From NCBI GenBank assembly GCA_035556555.1, contig DATMES010000012.1, forward strand, positions 1 to 64,000: a stretch of DNA of 64,000 nt, written 5' to 3'. Position numbers and translations under genes: made by a program. The notes beneath the pieces are model-generated. The model was given only the letters and a program-made list of their open reading frames with translations. It was not told the DNA's origin and made no database searches. Origin of the DNA: Frankiaceae bacterium (GTDB taxonomy: Bacteria; Actinomycetota; Actinomycetes; BP-191). Positions within the stretch are counted from its first letter, which is position 1. Each line of letters begins with the position of its first letter. This document shows, one piece after another, positions 43,452 to 50,056 of this stretch.

Positions 43452-44195
43452 GTGTCGGCTCCGTCCCAGAACGTACGCGTGTTCATCGGCTCCTCCTCGG
43501 AGGGCCGCGCGGTCGCTCGCAACCTCCAGGAGGAACTGGGTGACCGGGTCGACGTCGTGCGCTGGGACCAGGGCGTGTTCGCACCTGGGGGCTACACGCT
43601 CGACTCCCTCCTCGGGGTCGCGGCGGACGTCGACTTCGCGGTGCTGGTCGCGACCCCCGACGACACGACCGTCAGCCGAGGGGAGACCATGCCGTCGGCG
43701 CGGGACAACATCGTGCTGGAGTTCGGCTTGTTCGTCGGTGCTCTGGGCCGAAGCCGGACCTTCCTGCTGCCGACCGGCGACCTCAAACTGCCGACCGACG
43801 TTCTTGGGCTGACTCGATTGCCCTTCCGGCACCGGGCTGACGGCAATCTCCGCGCGGCGGTGAACGGCGCAGCACTCCAGATCGAGGAGCGGGTCCGCAG
43901 CCTCGGCCGTCTACAGCGGAACGACCTGTCGGCGATGAGCACCGGCCAGCACATCGCGCTGCGCCGAGAGATCGAACTGCTGTGCGACAACGCTGTGGCG
44001 CAGGGATGGTCCGTCAAGACCAATAGCGTGACCACGCTCCGACTTCTCTCGCCTGGGCGGAAGCCGTACACGCTGACCAAAGGCCAGGCGGATGCGACGC
44101 GGGCCGAGCTTCGGCCCTTCGTCGCTCGGCTCCGCGCCGGGGGTTTGCGGGTGAACAGCAGCCTCCGGCGGCCGGTGGGCGAGTCGCCCTTCTAA
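43452..44195 (+). CDS. TIR-like nucleotide-binding effector (PF10137/CAP12-like)
   Basis: The 247-aa product starts at GTG 43452. The N-terminal ~140 residues match the predicted nucleotide-binding TIR-like family: NVRVFIGSSSEGRAVARNLQ at the start, VVRWDQGVFAPGGYTLDSLL, DFAVLVATPDD, then SARDNIVLEFGLFVGALGRS and FLLPTGDLKLPTDVLGLTRL. In CBASS and Pycsar systems this domain degrades NAD+ when triggered by a cyclic nucleotide. The C-terminal part (about 150-247: REIELLCDNAVAQGWSVKTN, TLTKGQADATRAELRPFVAR) is unlike known ligand domains and may be a sensor. No cyclase gene is visible within the element, so it may act alone. Confidence 0.72.
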   Translation: MSAPSQNVRVFIGSSSEGRAVARNLQEELGDRVDVVRWDQGVFAPGGYTLDSLLGVAADVDFAVLVATPDDTTVSRGETMPSARDNIVLEFGLFVGALGRSRTFLLPTGDLKLPTDVLGLTRLPFRHRADGNLRAAVNGAALQIEERVRSLGRLQRNDLSAMSTGQHIALRREIELLCDNAVAQGWSVKTNSVTTLRLLSPGRKPYTLTKGQADATRAELRPFVARLRAGGLRVNSSLRRPVGESPF

Positions 44196-44443
44196 GCCGA
44201 GGCATGTCCCCCCGATGGCTGTGCCTTGGCGGCCCTGGCCAGCAGGGGGACGGCGCTCCAACTCGGGCTCTACCGAGAGCACCCATCAAGCGGACGGGTA
44301 TCGCCGCGCCTCGACCGTGTCCCCGCAGGACGGGTGCCACTGGGCGTCGCGCTCAGTGACCGCCACCTGGACGGGTTAACCCCGCCCCGCGGTTTCATGG
44401 CAGTGCCGATCCTAGGCGAACGCGCACGGCGCTATTCAGAGGA

Positions 44444-44848
44444 ATGACAAGTTGCGGCAGGCTCGCGCCCATGGAACTCGGTACCTGGGCTGACTGGATG
44501 TCGGCCGGCATCAACGGGGTTCTCGCGCTGGCGGCGCTGTACGGCATTCGGCAGGCAGGTAACGCCGCTCGCGATGCCCGTCAGGAGCGAGATATGGCGG
44601 AGGCAGCTCTCGCGGACGAGCGTCGGAGGCAGTCGGCCGCTCTAAGAGCCGAGTTTGATCTTCGGGCCGTGCTCCGCATCGCGGACCACCATGCCTCCCT
44701 GGAGGATCCCAACGTGGTCCTGCGACCGTTCGAGCGGGGTGAAATCATCGCCCGCCTTGCCGCTCTGAGTCCCGACACGTTGCCCCTAACACGTGAATGG
44801 GCTGACGCGGGGCGTCGGGACGACGTTCGGCAGGGTGGCTCAGGGTGA
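44444..44848 (+). CDS. membrane-anchored cargo protein, possibly frameshifted at its end
   Basis: The 134-aa frame may start at ATG 44444 (leaderless; TATTCA lies just upstream) or at ATG 44471. An N-terminal hydrophobic helix (WMSAGINGVLALAALYGIRQ) is followed by a coiled-coil-like stretch (ARDARQERDMAEAALADERR) and a helical domain (FDLRAVLRIADHHASLEDPN). The frame ends at 44848. In the frame used next, a coherent continuation (WLRVTQEIEAELRRLAAIAS) runs to 44916, so a one-base shift near 44830 may have cut the protein. Function unknown. Confidence 0.5.
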   Translation: MTSCGRLAPMELGTWADWMSAGINGVLALAALYGIRQAGNAARDARQERDMAEAALADERRRQSAALRAEFDLRAVLRIADHHASLEDPNVVLRPFERGEIIARLAALSPDTLPLTREWADAGRRDDVRQGGSG

Positions 44849-45293
44849 CTCAGGAGATCGAGGCGGAGTTGCGCCGACTAGCCGCCATCGCGTCTCAGGC
44901 GCAGGAGGGCTCATGAAAGCTCCGCCTCTCCCCCTGGTGTGCTGCCCCTCGACTCGGCCGCAGTCTGAACCGCGCGTCGGCAACGCTCGTGGTGGTCGGG
45001 CCGCGGTAGGCGGGCAGGCCCCAGCCTGCCCGCTCTTCTGACCGCCAGGCCCGGCAGGGGCCCCAGGGTCAAGATCCGGCCGAAGGCCGGCCGCGCAGCG
45101 GCGGCGCGCAGCGATCTTGACGCTGGGGGGGCCGGGCCGCACAACAGCGGCCCGACCACCATGAGCGTTGCCCACCTGCGCACGTGGGTGTTTTGACGCT
45201 GGAGGGCGGCCTGCACGGCCCGCGGCCCACGGCTCGCGACACACGAATCCGGGCGAGGCCGAACACCAAGAGCGGCGTCTCCGCGACGAGGTG
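44849..45293. other. 445-bp non-coding segment holding repeat copy B
   Basis: No gene is supported. The segment is dominated by the ~103-bp repeat copy B (44978-45082) and the large composite palindrome built on it (44979-45172). A further partial copy of the TTGACGCTGG piece lies at 45193-45203. Confidence 0.6.
44979..45172. repeat. repeat copy B extended into a ~194-bp composite palindrome
   Basis: The outer arms 44979-45004 and 45147-45172 are 26 bp and match at 25 positions (GGCAACGCTC... against ...GAGCGTTGCC). Inner arms around 45063-45076 and 45113-45126 (CCCAGGGTCAAGATC against GATCTTGACGCTGGG) pair as well. The left half up to about 45082 is the same sequence as repeat copy A. The structure could be a strong RNA fold, a recombination product or a protein-binding region. 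Confidence 0.7.
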
Positions 45294-45824
45294 TCAGCCG
45301 ACCTGAGCGCACTGCTCAGTGAGCAGTCCCCGCTCCCGGCAACGGCTGCGGAGCCGGACGACGGTTCGCCTCGTGACGCCGAGCTCGTCGGCTATCTCGC
45401 GTCCGCTCTGCCCGTTCGCCGTGCGCTCGGCGACGGCTCGGAGGATCACCTCGGAGCGGCCCTTGCCCCAGGGCTGGTCGGACGCGGCGATGGTGAGCGG
45501 CAGGAACTCCGCGAGCGTCACGAGGGGCTCACGGAAGCCGTGGTTCTCCCGCCATGCCGCGCGGGAGCCCTCGGTCATGCCGCCCGCCACTCCGGCGACA
45601 GCGGTCCCGAGCGCCCAGGCGCGACACTCCGCCAGCACCGGGCAGCGCGCGCACAGCCGCAGCGCCTCGCCGGTCCTTCCAGCGTCGTCGAACATCGCCG
45701 GCCGGCCGGCGCAGGCCGCTCGGCGCATCCATCGCCCCGTACGCCCCCACGGCTGGTCGGAGTCTTCCGGCAGTTCCGCGCGCCGCTCGGGGACCGCGTC
45801 GTTCGCCCCTTCGTCCGTCGTCAT
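45294..45824 (-). CDS. WhiB-like iron-sulfur regulator with C-terminal HTH
   Basis: The 176-aa product starts at ATG 45824 behind TAGGAGG. Four cysteines follow the WhiB pattern C-x19-C-x2-C-x5-C (Cys38, 58, 61, 67; RRAACAG, LCARCPVLAEC), which would hold a 4Fe-4S cluster, followed by the G-x-x-G-type turn VAGGMTEGSR. Unusually, the protein continues with a C-terminal helix-turn-helix (about 133-170: GQSGREIADELGVTRRTVVR). Wbl proteins are confined to actinobacteria and their phages and mobile elements, and bind sigma factors. It shares a strand and an 11-bp gap with the next gene upstream. Confidence 0.82.
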   Translation of the reverse strand: MTTDEGANDAVPERRAELPEDSDQPWGRTGRWMRRAACAGRPAMFDDAGRTGEALRLCARCPVLAECRAWALGTAVAGVAGGMTEGSRAAWRENHGFREPLVTLAEFLPLTIAASDQPWGKGRSEVILRAVAERTANGQSGREIADELGVTRRTVVRLRSRCRERGLLTEQCAQVG

Positions 45825-45834
45825 GGCAGACCTC

Positions 45835-46167
45835 CTACGCCGCGTGGTTTGGCACGGCGGCGGCGAGCGCGGCGGCGTCGTAGCCGGTGTTCGTCGTCAG
45901 GATGAGGTGGATCCCGGCGAGGCTGTCGGTGGTGAGCCCGAACGCCGCGAGCTCGCCGGCCATGACTGCCGACCACGCCAGCACCGCGACGGCGTCCCGG
46001 ACGGCCGCGAGCGACGGCCCGAACGCGTACAGGCCAGCGAGCGGGCTCGCCGGATCGCAGACATGCGCCGACCAGCGCGTCTCGGGGTCCGGCCCGACGT
46101 CCTCGGCTGCGGCGACCCGCAGCACCAGGAAGGTGCCGTCGTTCTCGTCGGTGGTGGTCTGCGTCAT
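45835..46167 (-). CDS. unknown small protein upstream of the WhiB-like gene
   Basis: The 110-aa product starts at ATG 46167 with AGGAGG upstream. It has an alpha/beta pattern with an acidic N-terminus (MTQTTTDENDGTFLVLRVAA), a middle helix (LAAVRDAVAVLAWSAVMAGE) and a C-terminal strand-helix. No family is recognised. It is the first gene of a two-gene operon with the WhiB-like gene and diverges from the XRE gene. Confidence 0.55.
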   Translation of the reverse strand: MTQTTTDENDGTFLVLRVAAAEDVGPDPETRWSAHVCDPASPLAGLYAFGPSLAAVRDAVAVLAWSAVMAGELAAFGLTTDSLAGIHLILTTNTGYDAAALAAAVPNHAA

Positions 46168-46235
46168 GCGTCCTCCTGGACATCGCGATGGGTGGTGGGC
46201 AGCCGCCGAGCGACAGGCATCCGTACGATCCGGGC

Positions 46236-46475
46236 GTGGCCGACGACGGGGACGCGCGCCTGTGCGCTGCCTTCGGCGCGCATGTCCGCGCGCTCCGGGT
46301 TCGCCGGAAGCTGTCGCGGACGGTCCTCGCGGCGAACGCGGGCATCAGCCTCACGTACCTCGCCGAGATCGAACGGGGCGAGCGCAACCCGACGCTGGCC
46401 GTCGTCGCCCGGCTCGCGCGTGCGCTCGACACGAAGCCGAGCGACCTCGTGGCTCAGGTCGACGACGTGTCCTGA
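46236..46475 (+). CDS. XRE family transcriptional regulator
   Basis: The 79-aa single-domain Cro/CI-type HTH protein covers residues about 8-70 (LCAAFGAHVRALRVRRKLSR, TVLAANAGISLTYLAEIERG, ERNPTLAVVARLARALD). GTG 46236 lies 7 bases after TACGAT (46223-46228), a good actinobacterial -10, so the message is probably leaderless. It diverges from the 110-aa/WhiB operon across 68 bp and may control the element's switch between maintenance and excision, by analogy with phage-like regulators. Confidence 0.75.
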   Translation: MADDGDARLCAAFGAHVRALRVRRKLSRTVLAANAGISLTYLAEIERGERNPTLAVVARLARALDTKPSDLVAQVDDVS

Positions 46476-46557
46476 TGTCGGGTCAGCAACCATAGTTGCA
46501 GGATGCCTGAACCTGCCATGAGCGCAAGAGCGCCAGGAGAATCTGTGGAAAACAGGA

Positions 46558-47280
46558 TCAGGACGCCATGTCGTCCACAGGTCTACGGCAGCCCTTGATC
46601 ACGTCGTAGACGAGCACCGGCGCGCCGGAGCGCAGGGTCTGGCGATCCGTCGTGAGCACCCGCGCGCCGAGTTCGCGCGCGAGCCGGGCGATGTTGCGGG
46701 CGCGTTCGTCGCTTGTCGTGACGACGAGCGCGACGCGGTCGGGCGTGTGCAGGTAGCGGAAGAGCTTGCGGCGCAGTGCGTGGCGCGACTCGGTGCCGCG
46801 GTCGACCTCGACGTGCCAGCCCCCGCTCGCGTCGTCGGTGCTCCATCGCACGTACAGGTCGGCCATCGCTTCGCCGGGCCGGTGCCATGCACGAAGCTCG
46901 GCCTGCCCCTGCCACTCGGTGACGCGAAGCCGTCCCAGGCGCCCCGGCGTGACGAGCGCAGCGAGGGTCTCGGCGACTTCGAGGGTGTGCGGCAAGTGGA
47001 ACTCCGGTGGCCGCCACGGTCGCGCGAACGCCGGGTCGGCGGCGGCGCCGCGGCGGCCGATGCCGTAGAGCCACAGGTGCCCGGCCGGCCCGCCGACGAC
47101 GCGCGTCCGCCGGAGGAACCCGGCGGCGGTCAGTTCGCTGAGCCGCCCCGAGAGCGTCTTGACCGACGTCGCCGGCGAGATGACGTCGCGGAGGACCGAC
47201 GCGCTCACCAACCCGAGTGACCACGTCGCGCGGATCAGCGCGTGGTCGCGCTTGGTCAGCGTGATCGCGGCGGTACTCAT
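46558..47280 (-). CDS. replication-relaxation family protein
   Basis: The 240-aa product has an N-terminal winged-helix (TKRDHALIRATWSLGLVSAS, VKTLSGRLSELTAAGFLRRT) and a C-terminal endonuclease-like alpha/beta core (MADLYVRWSTDD, WHVEVDRGTESRHALRRKLF, RVALVVTTSDERARNIARLA). This is the layout of the replication-relaxation family (PF13814) common on actinobacterial integrative and conjugative elements and plasmids. The EVDRGTES-type core fits a nuclease/relaxase-like role at an origin. It overlaps the upstream 97-aa membrane gene by 4 bp. The non-coding region beyond that gene is the likely target. Confidence 0.75.
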   Translation of the reverse strand: MSTAAITLTKRDHALIRATWSLGLVSASVLRDVISPATSVKTLSGRLSELTAAGFLRRTRVVGGPAGHLWLYGIGRRGAAADPAFARPWRPPEFHLPHTLEVAETLAALVTPGRLGRLRVTEWQGQAELRAWHRPGEAMADLYVRWSTDDASGGWHVEVDRGTESRHALRRKLFRYLHTPDRVALVVTTSDERARNIARLARELGARVLTTDRQTLRSGAPVLVYDVIKGCRRPVDDMAS

Positions 47281-47570
47281 GCGATCACGTCCGAACGCTT
47301 CGCGCGGTGACCGATGAGGCTCCGCCCAGAGGTGCTGACGTGCGGTCGACGCCCGGCCTCGACAGCGACAGAAGCGGCGATCGACGTGACCGTGACGTGG
47401 ATGACGAACTTGCTCCTGAACGACCTGACCTGATCCGGACCGTCGTCACCGGACGCCGCCCACGCGATCGACCCTCCGGCCATCCCGACCACCAGCGCCA
47501 CGACCGCGACCGACCCCCACCGCCTGATCGCTCCCGCACCACCACTGTCCTTGATCTTGTTACTTCTCAT
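47277..47570 (-). CDS. 97-aa single-span membrane protein coupled to the replication-relaxation gene
   Basis: ATG at 47570 gives MRSNKIKDSGGAGAIRRWGS, then a hydrophobic helix (VAVVALVVGMAGGSIAWAAS), a second moderately hydrophobic stretch (KFVIHVTVTSIAASVAVEAG) and a basic tail. The GRR-rich end overlaps the next gene by ATGA. It could be a membrane helper for DNA processing, but no family is recognised. Confidence 0.5.
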   Translation of the reverse strand: MRSNKIKDSGGAGAIRRWGSVAVVALVVGMAGGSIAWAASGDDGPDQVRSFRSKFVIHVTVTSIAASVAVEAGRRPHVSTSGRSLIGHRAKRSDVIA

Positions 47571-47603
47571 CTCTCTACCTCTGATCCGCTCTTGCTGCTG
47601 TCC

Positions 47604-47761
47604 ACTGCTCCACCTGGCTGACCTGCCTCCCCCTCCCGAAGTGCGTGTCGAGGGAGTGGCACTTGTTCGGGGGTGCGGAGCCGTCAGGCGGAGCAGCCCC
47701 GAACAAGTGCCACGACCGCCCCAGCGGGCCGCGAAACCGCAGGTCAGCCAGGTGGAGCAGT
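47604..47761. repeat. nested perfect inverted repeats (23-bp and 17-bp arms)
   Basis: The outer arms (47604-47626 and 47739-47761; ACTGCTCCACCTGGC... against ...GCCAGGTGGAGCAGT) are perfect complements. The inner arms (GTGGCACTTGTTCGGGG, 47656-47672, and its exact complement at 47697-47713) lie inside with a 24-base loop. Large nested stems of this type occur at transfer origins and at single-strand origins. They do not flank a gene. Confidence 0.8.
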
Positions 47762-47998
47762 CGCACCCGAGAAGCCGCGCAGAGTGGCGCCTCCACCGGC
47801 GCGTCCGCGCCGGGATGGAAGCGCCACCCCGTCGTCCCGACGGACGGCCAGACCGAGCGGTCGCGGAAGCCACGGGAGGTGAGCCCGCAACGAGCGAGGT
47901 CATGGCCGCCTCCGGGTCGGTGATCGGCCCGGAACGACCGGGCCTCGCGTGCCGACCACCCTGCGCCTCAACAGCCGCAACTCCGGCCCCTGCCGGCC

Positions 47999-48086
47999 GA
48001 ACTTCACGAAAACCTCACGACCGGTTACCAGAACTTCACGACGACCTCACGGCCGCGGTAACTCCGCCGTGAAGTTCTCGTGAAGT
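47999..48086 (+). repeat. two 32-bp direct repeats followed by inverted half-sites
   Basis: GAACTTCACGA-N2-ACCTCACG begins two adjacent 32-bp units (47999-48030 and 48031-48062). The TTCACGA core returns inverted as GTGAAGTTC (48069-48077) and TCGTGAAGT (48078-48086). The spacing and repetition look like binding sites for a replication or excision protein, or arm-type sites of the integrase. Confidence 0.7.
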
Positions 48087-48146
48087 CCGAAAACGACCGT
48101 GCTCCCCTCGCCGCCCATCCGAGGCGGCTCCCGAGAGGAGCACCAC

Positions 48147-48254
48147 ATGACCAACGCCACCCGTGCCGCTCTCGACGGCGTCGCTGTCGCCCTCGGCTGC
48201 CACGCCCGCCGGTTCTCGCCTGAGTGGTTCGACCCCGCGCAGGTGACGCCATGA
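48147..48254 (+). CDS. 35-aa ORF at the head of the excision/integration operon
   Basis: ATG 48147 lies 7 bases after GAGAGGAG and gives MTNATRAALDGVAVALGCHA, then RRFSPEWFDPAQVTP. It ends in ATGA overlapping the next start, so it is likely translated and coupled. No function is recognised; it may serve only to deliver ribosomes to the downstream genes. Confidence 0.5.
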   Translation: MTNATRAALDGVAVALGCHARRFSPEWFDPAQVTP

Positions 48255-48520
48255 CCACCGACGACATCCGAGCGCTTCCGCCGGTGCTCGACGTGCCGAC
48301 CGCGGGGCGGCTCCTCGGCCTCGGCCGCTCGGCCGCGTACGACCTCATCGTCGCCGGCCGCTGGCCGACGCCGGTCCTGCGACTGGGGCGGCGGCTGCGG
48401 ATACCGACCGCTCCGTTGCTGGCACTTCTCGGCCTCGACCCTGTTCCGCTGTCGCAGTCCGGTGGCATGGTGGCCGGGTCACCAACTGCCCCGGCTGCCT
48501 CCGAAGGAGGCAGGCCATGA
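48251..48520 (+). CDS. AlpA/excisionase-like DNA-binding protein
   Basis: The 89-aa product has a MerR/AlpA-like winged helix (residues about 12-62: LDVPTAGRLLGLGRSAAYDL, IVAGRWPTPVLRLGRRLRIP) and a Ser/Pro-rich tail. Such proteins bind attachment-site DNA and direct excision. The start at ATG 48251 overlaps the 35-aa ORF; its stop overlaps the integrase start (ATGA). Confidence 0.75.
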   Translation: MTTDDIRALPPVLDVPTAGRLLGLGRSAAYDLIVAGRWPTPVLRLGRRLRIPTAPLLALLGLDPVPLSQSGGMVAGSPTAPAASEGGRP

Positions 48521-49758
48521 CGAAAGAGTCCGGCGTGTACCAGCGGCACACGAGGCACTGCCCGCGCACCGCGGGCAAGCGTGGCTACGCGCCGCACCGA
48601 TGCACCGGCACGTGGTCCTACGTCATCGACGTGGGCCGGGACGCCAAGAACGAACGCAGGCAGGAGACGAAGGGAGGGTTCCCGACCAAGAAGGACGCCG
48701 TCGAGCAGCGCCGCAAGCGGCTCGGCGAGCTGAGGACGCGGACCGGCGAGGCCCACGGCACGACGGTCGCCGCGTATCTGGAGCAGTGGCTCAGTTGGAA
48801 GCGGGGGCTGCGCGACACGACGCGCGTGTCCTACCGCGGCCACTTGGACCACTACCTGATCCCGGCGCTCGGGCAGTACCGGCTGGTGGACCTTGAACGT
48901 CGGCCGGAGCTGATCGAGGAATGGGTGTCGAGCCTGGCCGTCGGCATGAAGGGCAAGCCCCTCGCGCCGGCATCGGTACGCCGGATCTACTCGACGCTGC
49001 GCAGCGCCCTCAACAGCGCGGTGAAGCGCCGGATGCTCTCGCACAACCCGGCGCTCACGGTCGAGTTGCCGGAGACCGTGCACTACCGGCCGGTCGTGTG
49101 GGACGCGCAGCAGGTCGGCGTGTTCCTCGACGCGATCCAGGGCCACCGGCTCTACGCGCTGTTCGCCCTGACGATCCTGACGGGGCTGCGGCGAGGCGAG
49201 GCGCTGGGCTTGCGGTGGGAGGACGTGGACTACGACCAGGGCGTGCTCTACGTCCGGCAGCAGGTCACCGCGGCAGGCCGCGAGATCAAGGTCTGCCCGC
49301 CGAAGACGAAGGCCGGCGAGCGGACGGTCGCGCTGTCGGAGGCGACCGTCGCGTTGCTGCGACAGCACCAGGCGAGACAGCGCCGGGAGCGGTTGCAGTG
49401 GGGCGAGGCATGGCACGACACGGGGCTGGTGTTCACGTACGAGGACGGCCGCATGGTGCGGCCGGACAGCCTGACGTACGTGTTCCGCAAGCTGGCAACG
49501 GACGCGGGGCTGCCCCGCATCCGGCTGCACAACCTGCGGCACACCAGCGCGAGTCTCGCGCTGGCGGCGGGCGTTCCAATGAAGGTCGTGAGCGAACGGC
49601 TCGGGCACTCGCGCGAGTCCACGACGTCGGCGCTCTACACGGTCGTCGTCCCGGCCGTCGCGAGGGACGCCGCCGAGAGGATCGCGAGCGTCGTGCCGCT
49701 GCCCGTGACACAGGGCGAGGACGCCGTGTTAGCGCGCAAGTTAGCGCGGAGCCCCTGA
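48517..49758 (+). CDS. tyrosine recombinase (integrase)
   Basis: The 413-aa product has an N-terminal AP2-like arm-binding domain (about 25-60), a SAM-like core-binding domain (about 80-170) and a catalytic domain. The active-site residues are visible: Arg in LTGLRRGEALGLRW (about 226), Lys in a beta hairpin, HxxR in LHNLRHTSASLAL (about 337-340), His in RLGHSRES and the nucleophilic Tyr in TSALYTVVV (about 374). ATG 48517 is behind GAAGGAGG. It lies 36 bp from the tRNA repeat, as expected for an integrase next to its own attachment site. Confidence 0.92.
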   Translation: MTKESGVYQRHTRHCPRTAGKRGYAPHRCTGTWSYVIDVGRDAKNERRQETKGGFPTKKDAVEQRRKRLGELRTRTGEAHGTTVAAYLEQWLSWKRGLRDTTRVSYRGHLDHYLIPALGQYRLVDLERRPELIEEWVSSLAVGMKGKPLAPASVRRIYSTLRSALNSAVKRRMLSHNPALTVELPETVHYRPVVWDAQQVGVFLDAIQGHRLYALFALTILTGLRRGEALGLRWEDVDYDQGVLYVRQQVTAAGREIKVCPPKTKAGERTVALSEATVALLRQHQARQRRERLQWGEAWHDTGLVFTYEDGRMVRPDSLTYVFRKLATDAGLPRIRLHNLRHTSASLALAAGVPMKVVSERLGHSRESTTSALYTVVVPAVARDAAERIASVVPLPVTQGEDAVLARKLARSP

Positions 49759-49794
49759 AGTGAAGATCGAAAACGCAAAGCCGCAGGTCAGAGA

Positions 49795-49838
49795 AGCGCG
49801 CTCGGAGGGACTCGAACCCCCAACCTTCTGATCCGTAG
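49795..49838. repeat. right attachment-site repeat inside tRNA-Arg
   Basis: The 44 bp are identical to 39399-39442. They cover the tRNA 3' half plus two bases beyond the discriminator. The intact gene on this side shows that integration restored the tRNA here. Confidence 0.9.
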
Positions 49839-49869
49839 TCAGATGCTCTATCCGTTGAGCTACGAGCGC
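49797..49869 (-). tRNA. tRNA-Arg (anticodon ACG)
   Basis: On the minus strand the acceptor stem GCGCTCG pairs with CGAGCGC. The D-arm is GCTCAACGGATAGAGC, the anticodon stem TCTGA/TCAGA holds the loop CTACGGA (anticodon ACG), and the T-arm holds TTCGAGT. The discriminator is G and CCA is not encoded, as usual in actinomycetes. It is the integration site of the element. Confidence 0.93.
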
Positions 49870-50056
49870 TTAGGTGGCGACCGCACATGGTAGCCGAGGC
49901 CGCGCCCGGCGCCGAACCGATAGATGAGCTGAGACCGACCCTCACCCCAGGGTGAGCAGTTTGTCCCTTGTCGTCCGGTTTCCTTACCTGCGAGCGTCGC
50001 CCGCGAGCCGGACGCGCGCTGGGCGCTCCGGCCACCCAACGAGGGAGCCCCTACAC

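Larger units (their letters stand above)
47571..48146. other. 576-bp non-coding segment with nested repeats, candidate oriT or replication origin
   Basis: This gap lies between the replication-relaxation operon and the 35-aa/AlpA/integrase operon and has no supported gene. It contains a 23-bp inverted repeat (47604-47626 with 47739-47761) enclosing a 17-bp inverted repeat (47656-47672 with 47697-47713), then two 32-bp direct repeats and inverted half-sites (47999-48086). Confidence 0.55.
39399..49838. mobile_element. integrative element in tRNA-Arg(ACG), about 10.4 kb
   Basis: A 44-bp perfect direct repeat flanks the segment (39399-39442 and 49795-49838). The right copy is the 3' half of an intact tRNA-Arg gene; the left copy is an orphan tRNA fragment. 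Next to the tRNA lie a tyrosine recombinase and an AlpA-like protein. Inside are a replication-relaxation family gene, a non-coding segment with large inverted and direct repeats, a WhiB-like and an XRE regulator, and cargo that looks like anti-phage defence. I see no FtsK/TraB-type translocase, relaxase of a named family or conjugation gene set, so it is probably a mobilisable element or the remnant of a larger one. Cargo GC is in places clearly lower than the host. Confidence 0.85.

Noticed and set aside
44226-44447. 73-codon plus-strand frame between the TIR-like and membrane cargo genes
   Set aside because: No ribosome binding site, no recognisable feature, and composition like non-coding DNA.
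39443-49797. A complete conjugative element (AICE-type)
   Set aside because: I find no FtsK/TraB-like translocase and no Rep/primase gene, so I call it an integrative, probably mobilisable, element.
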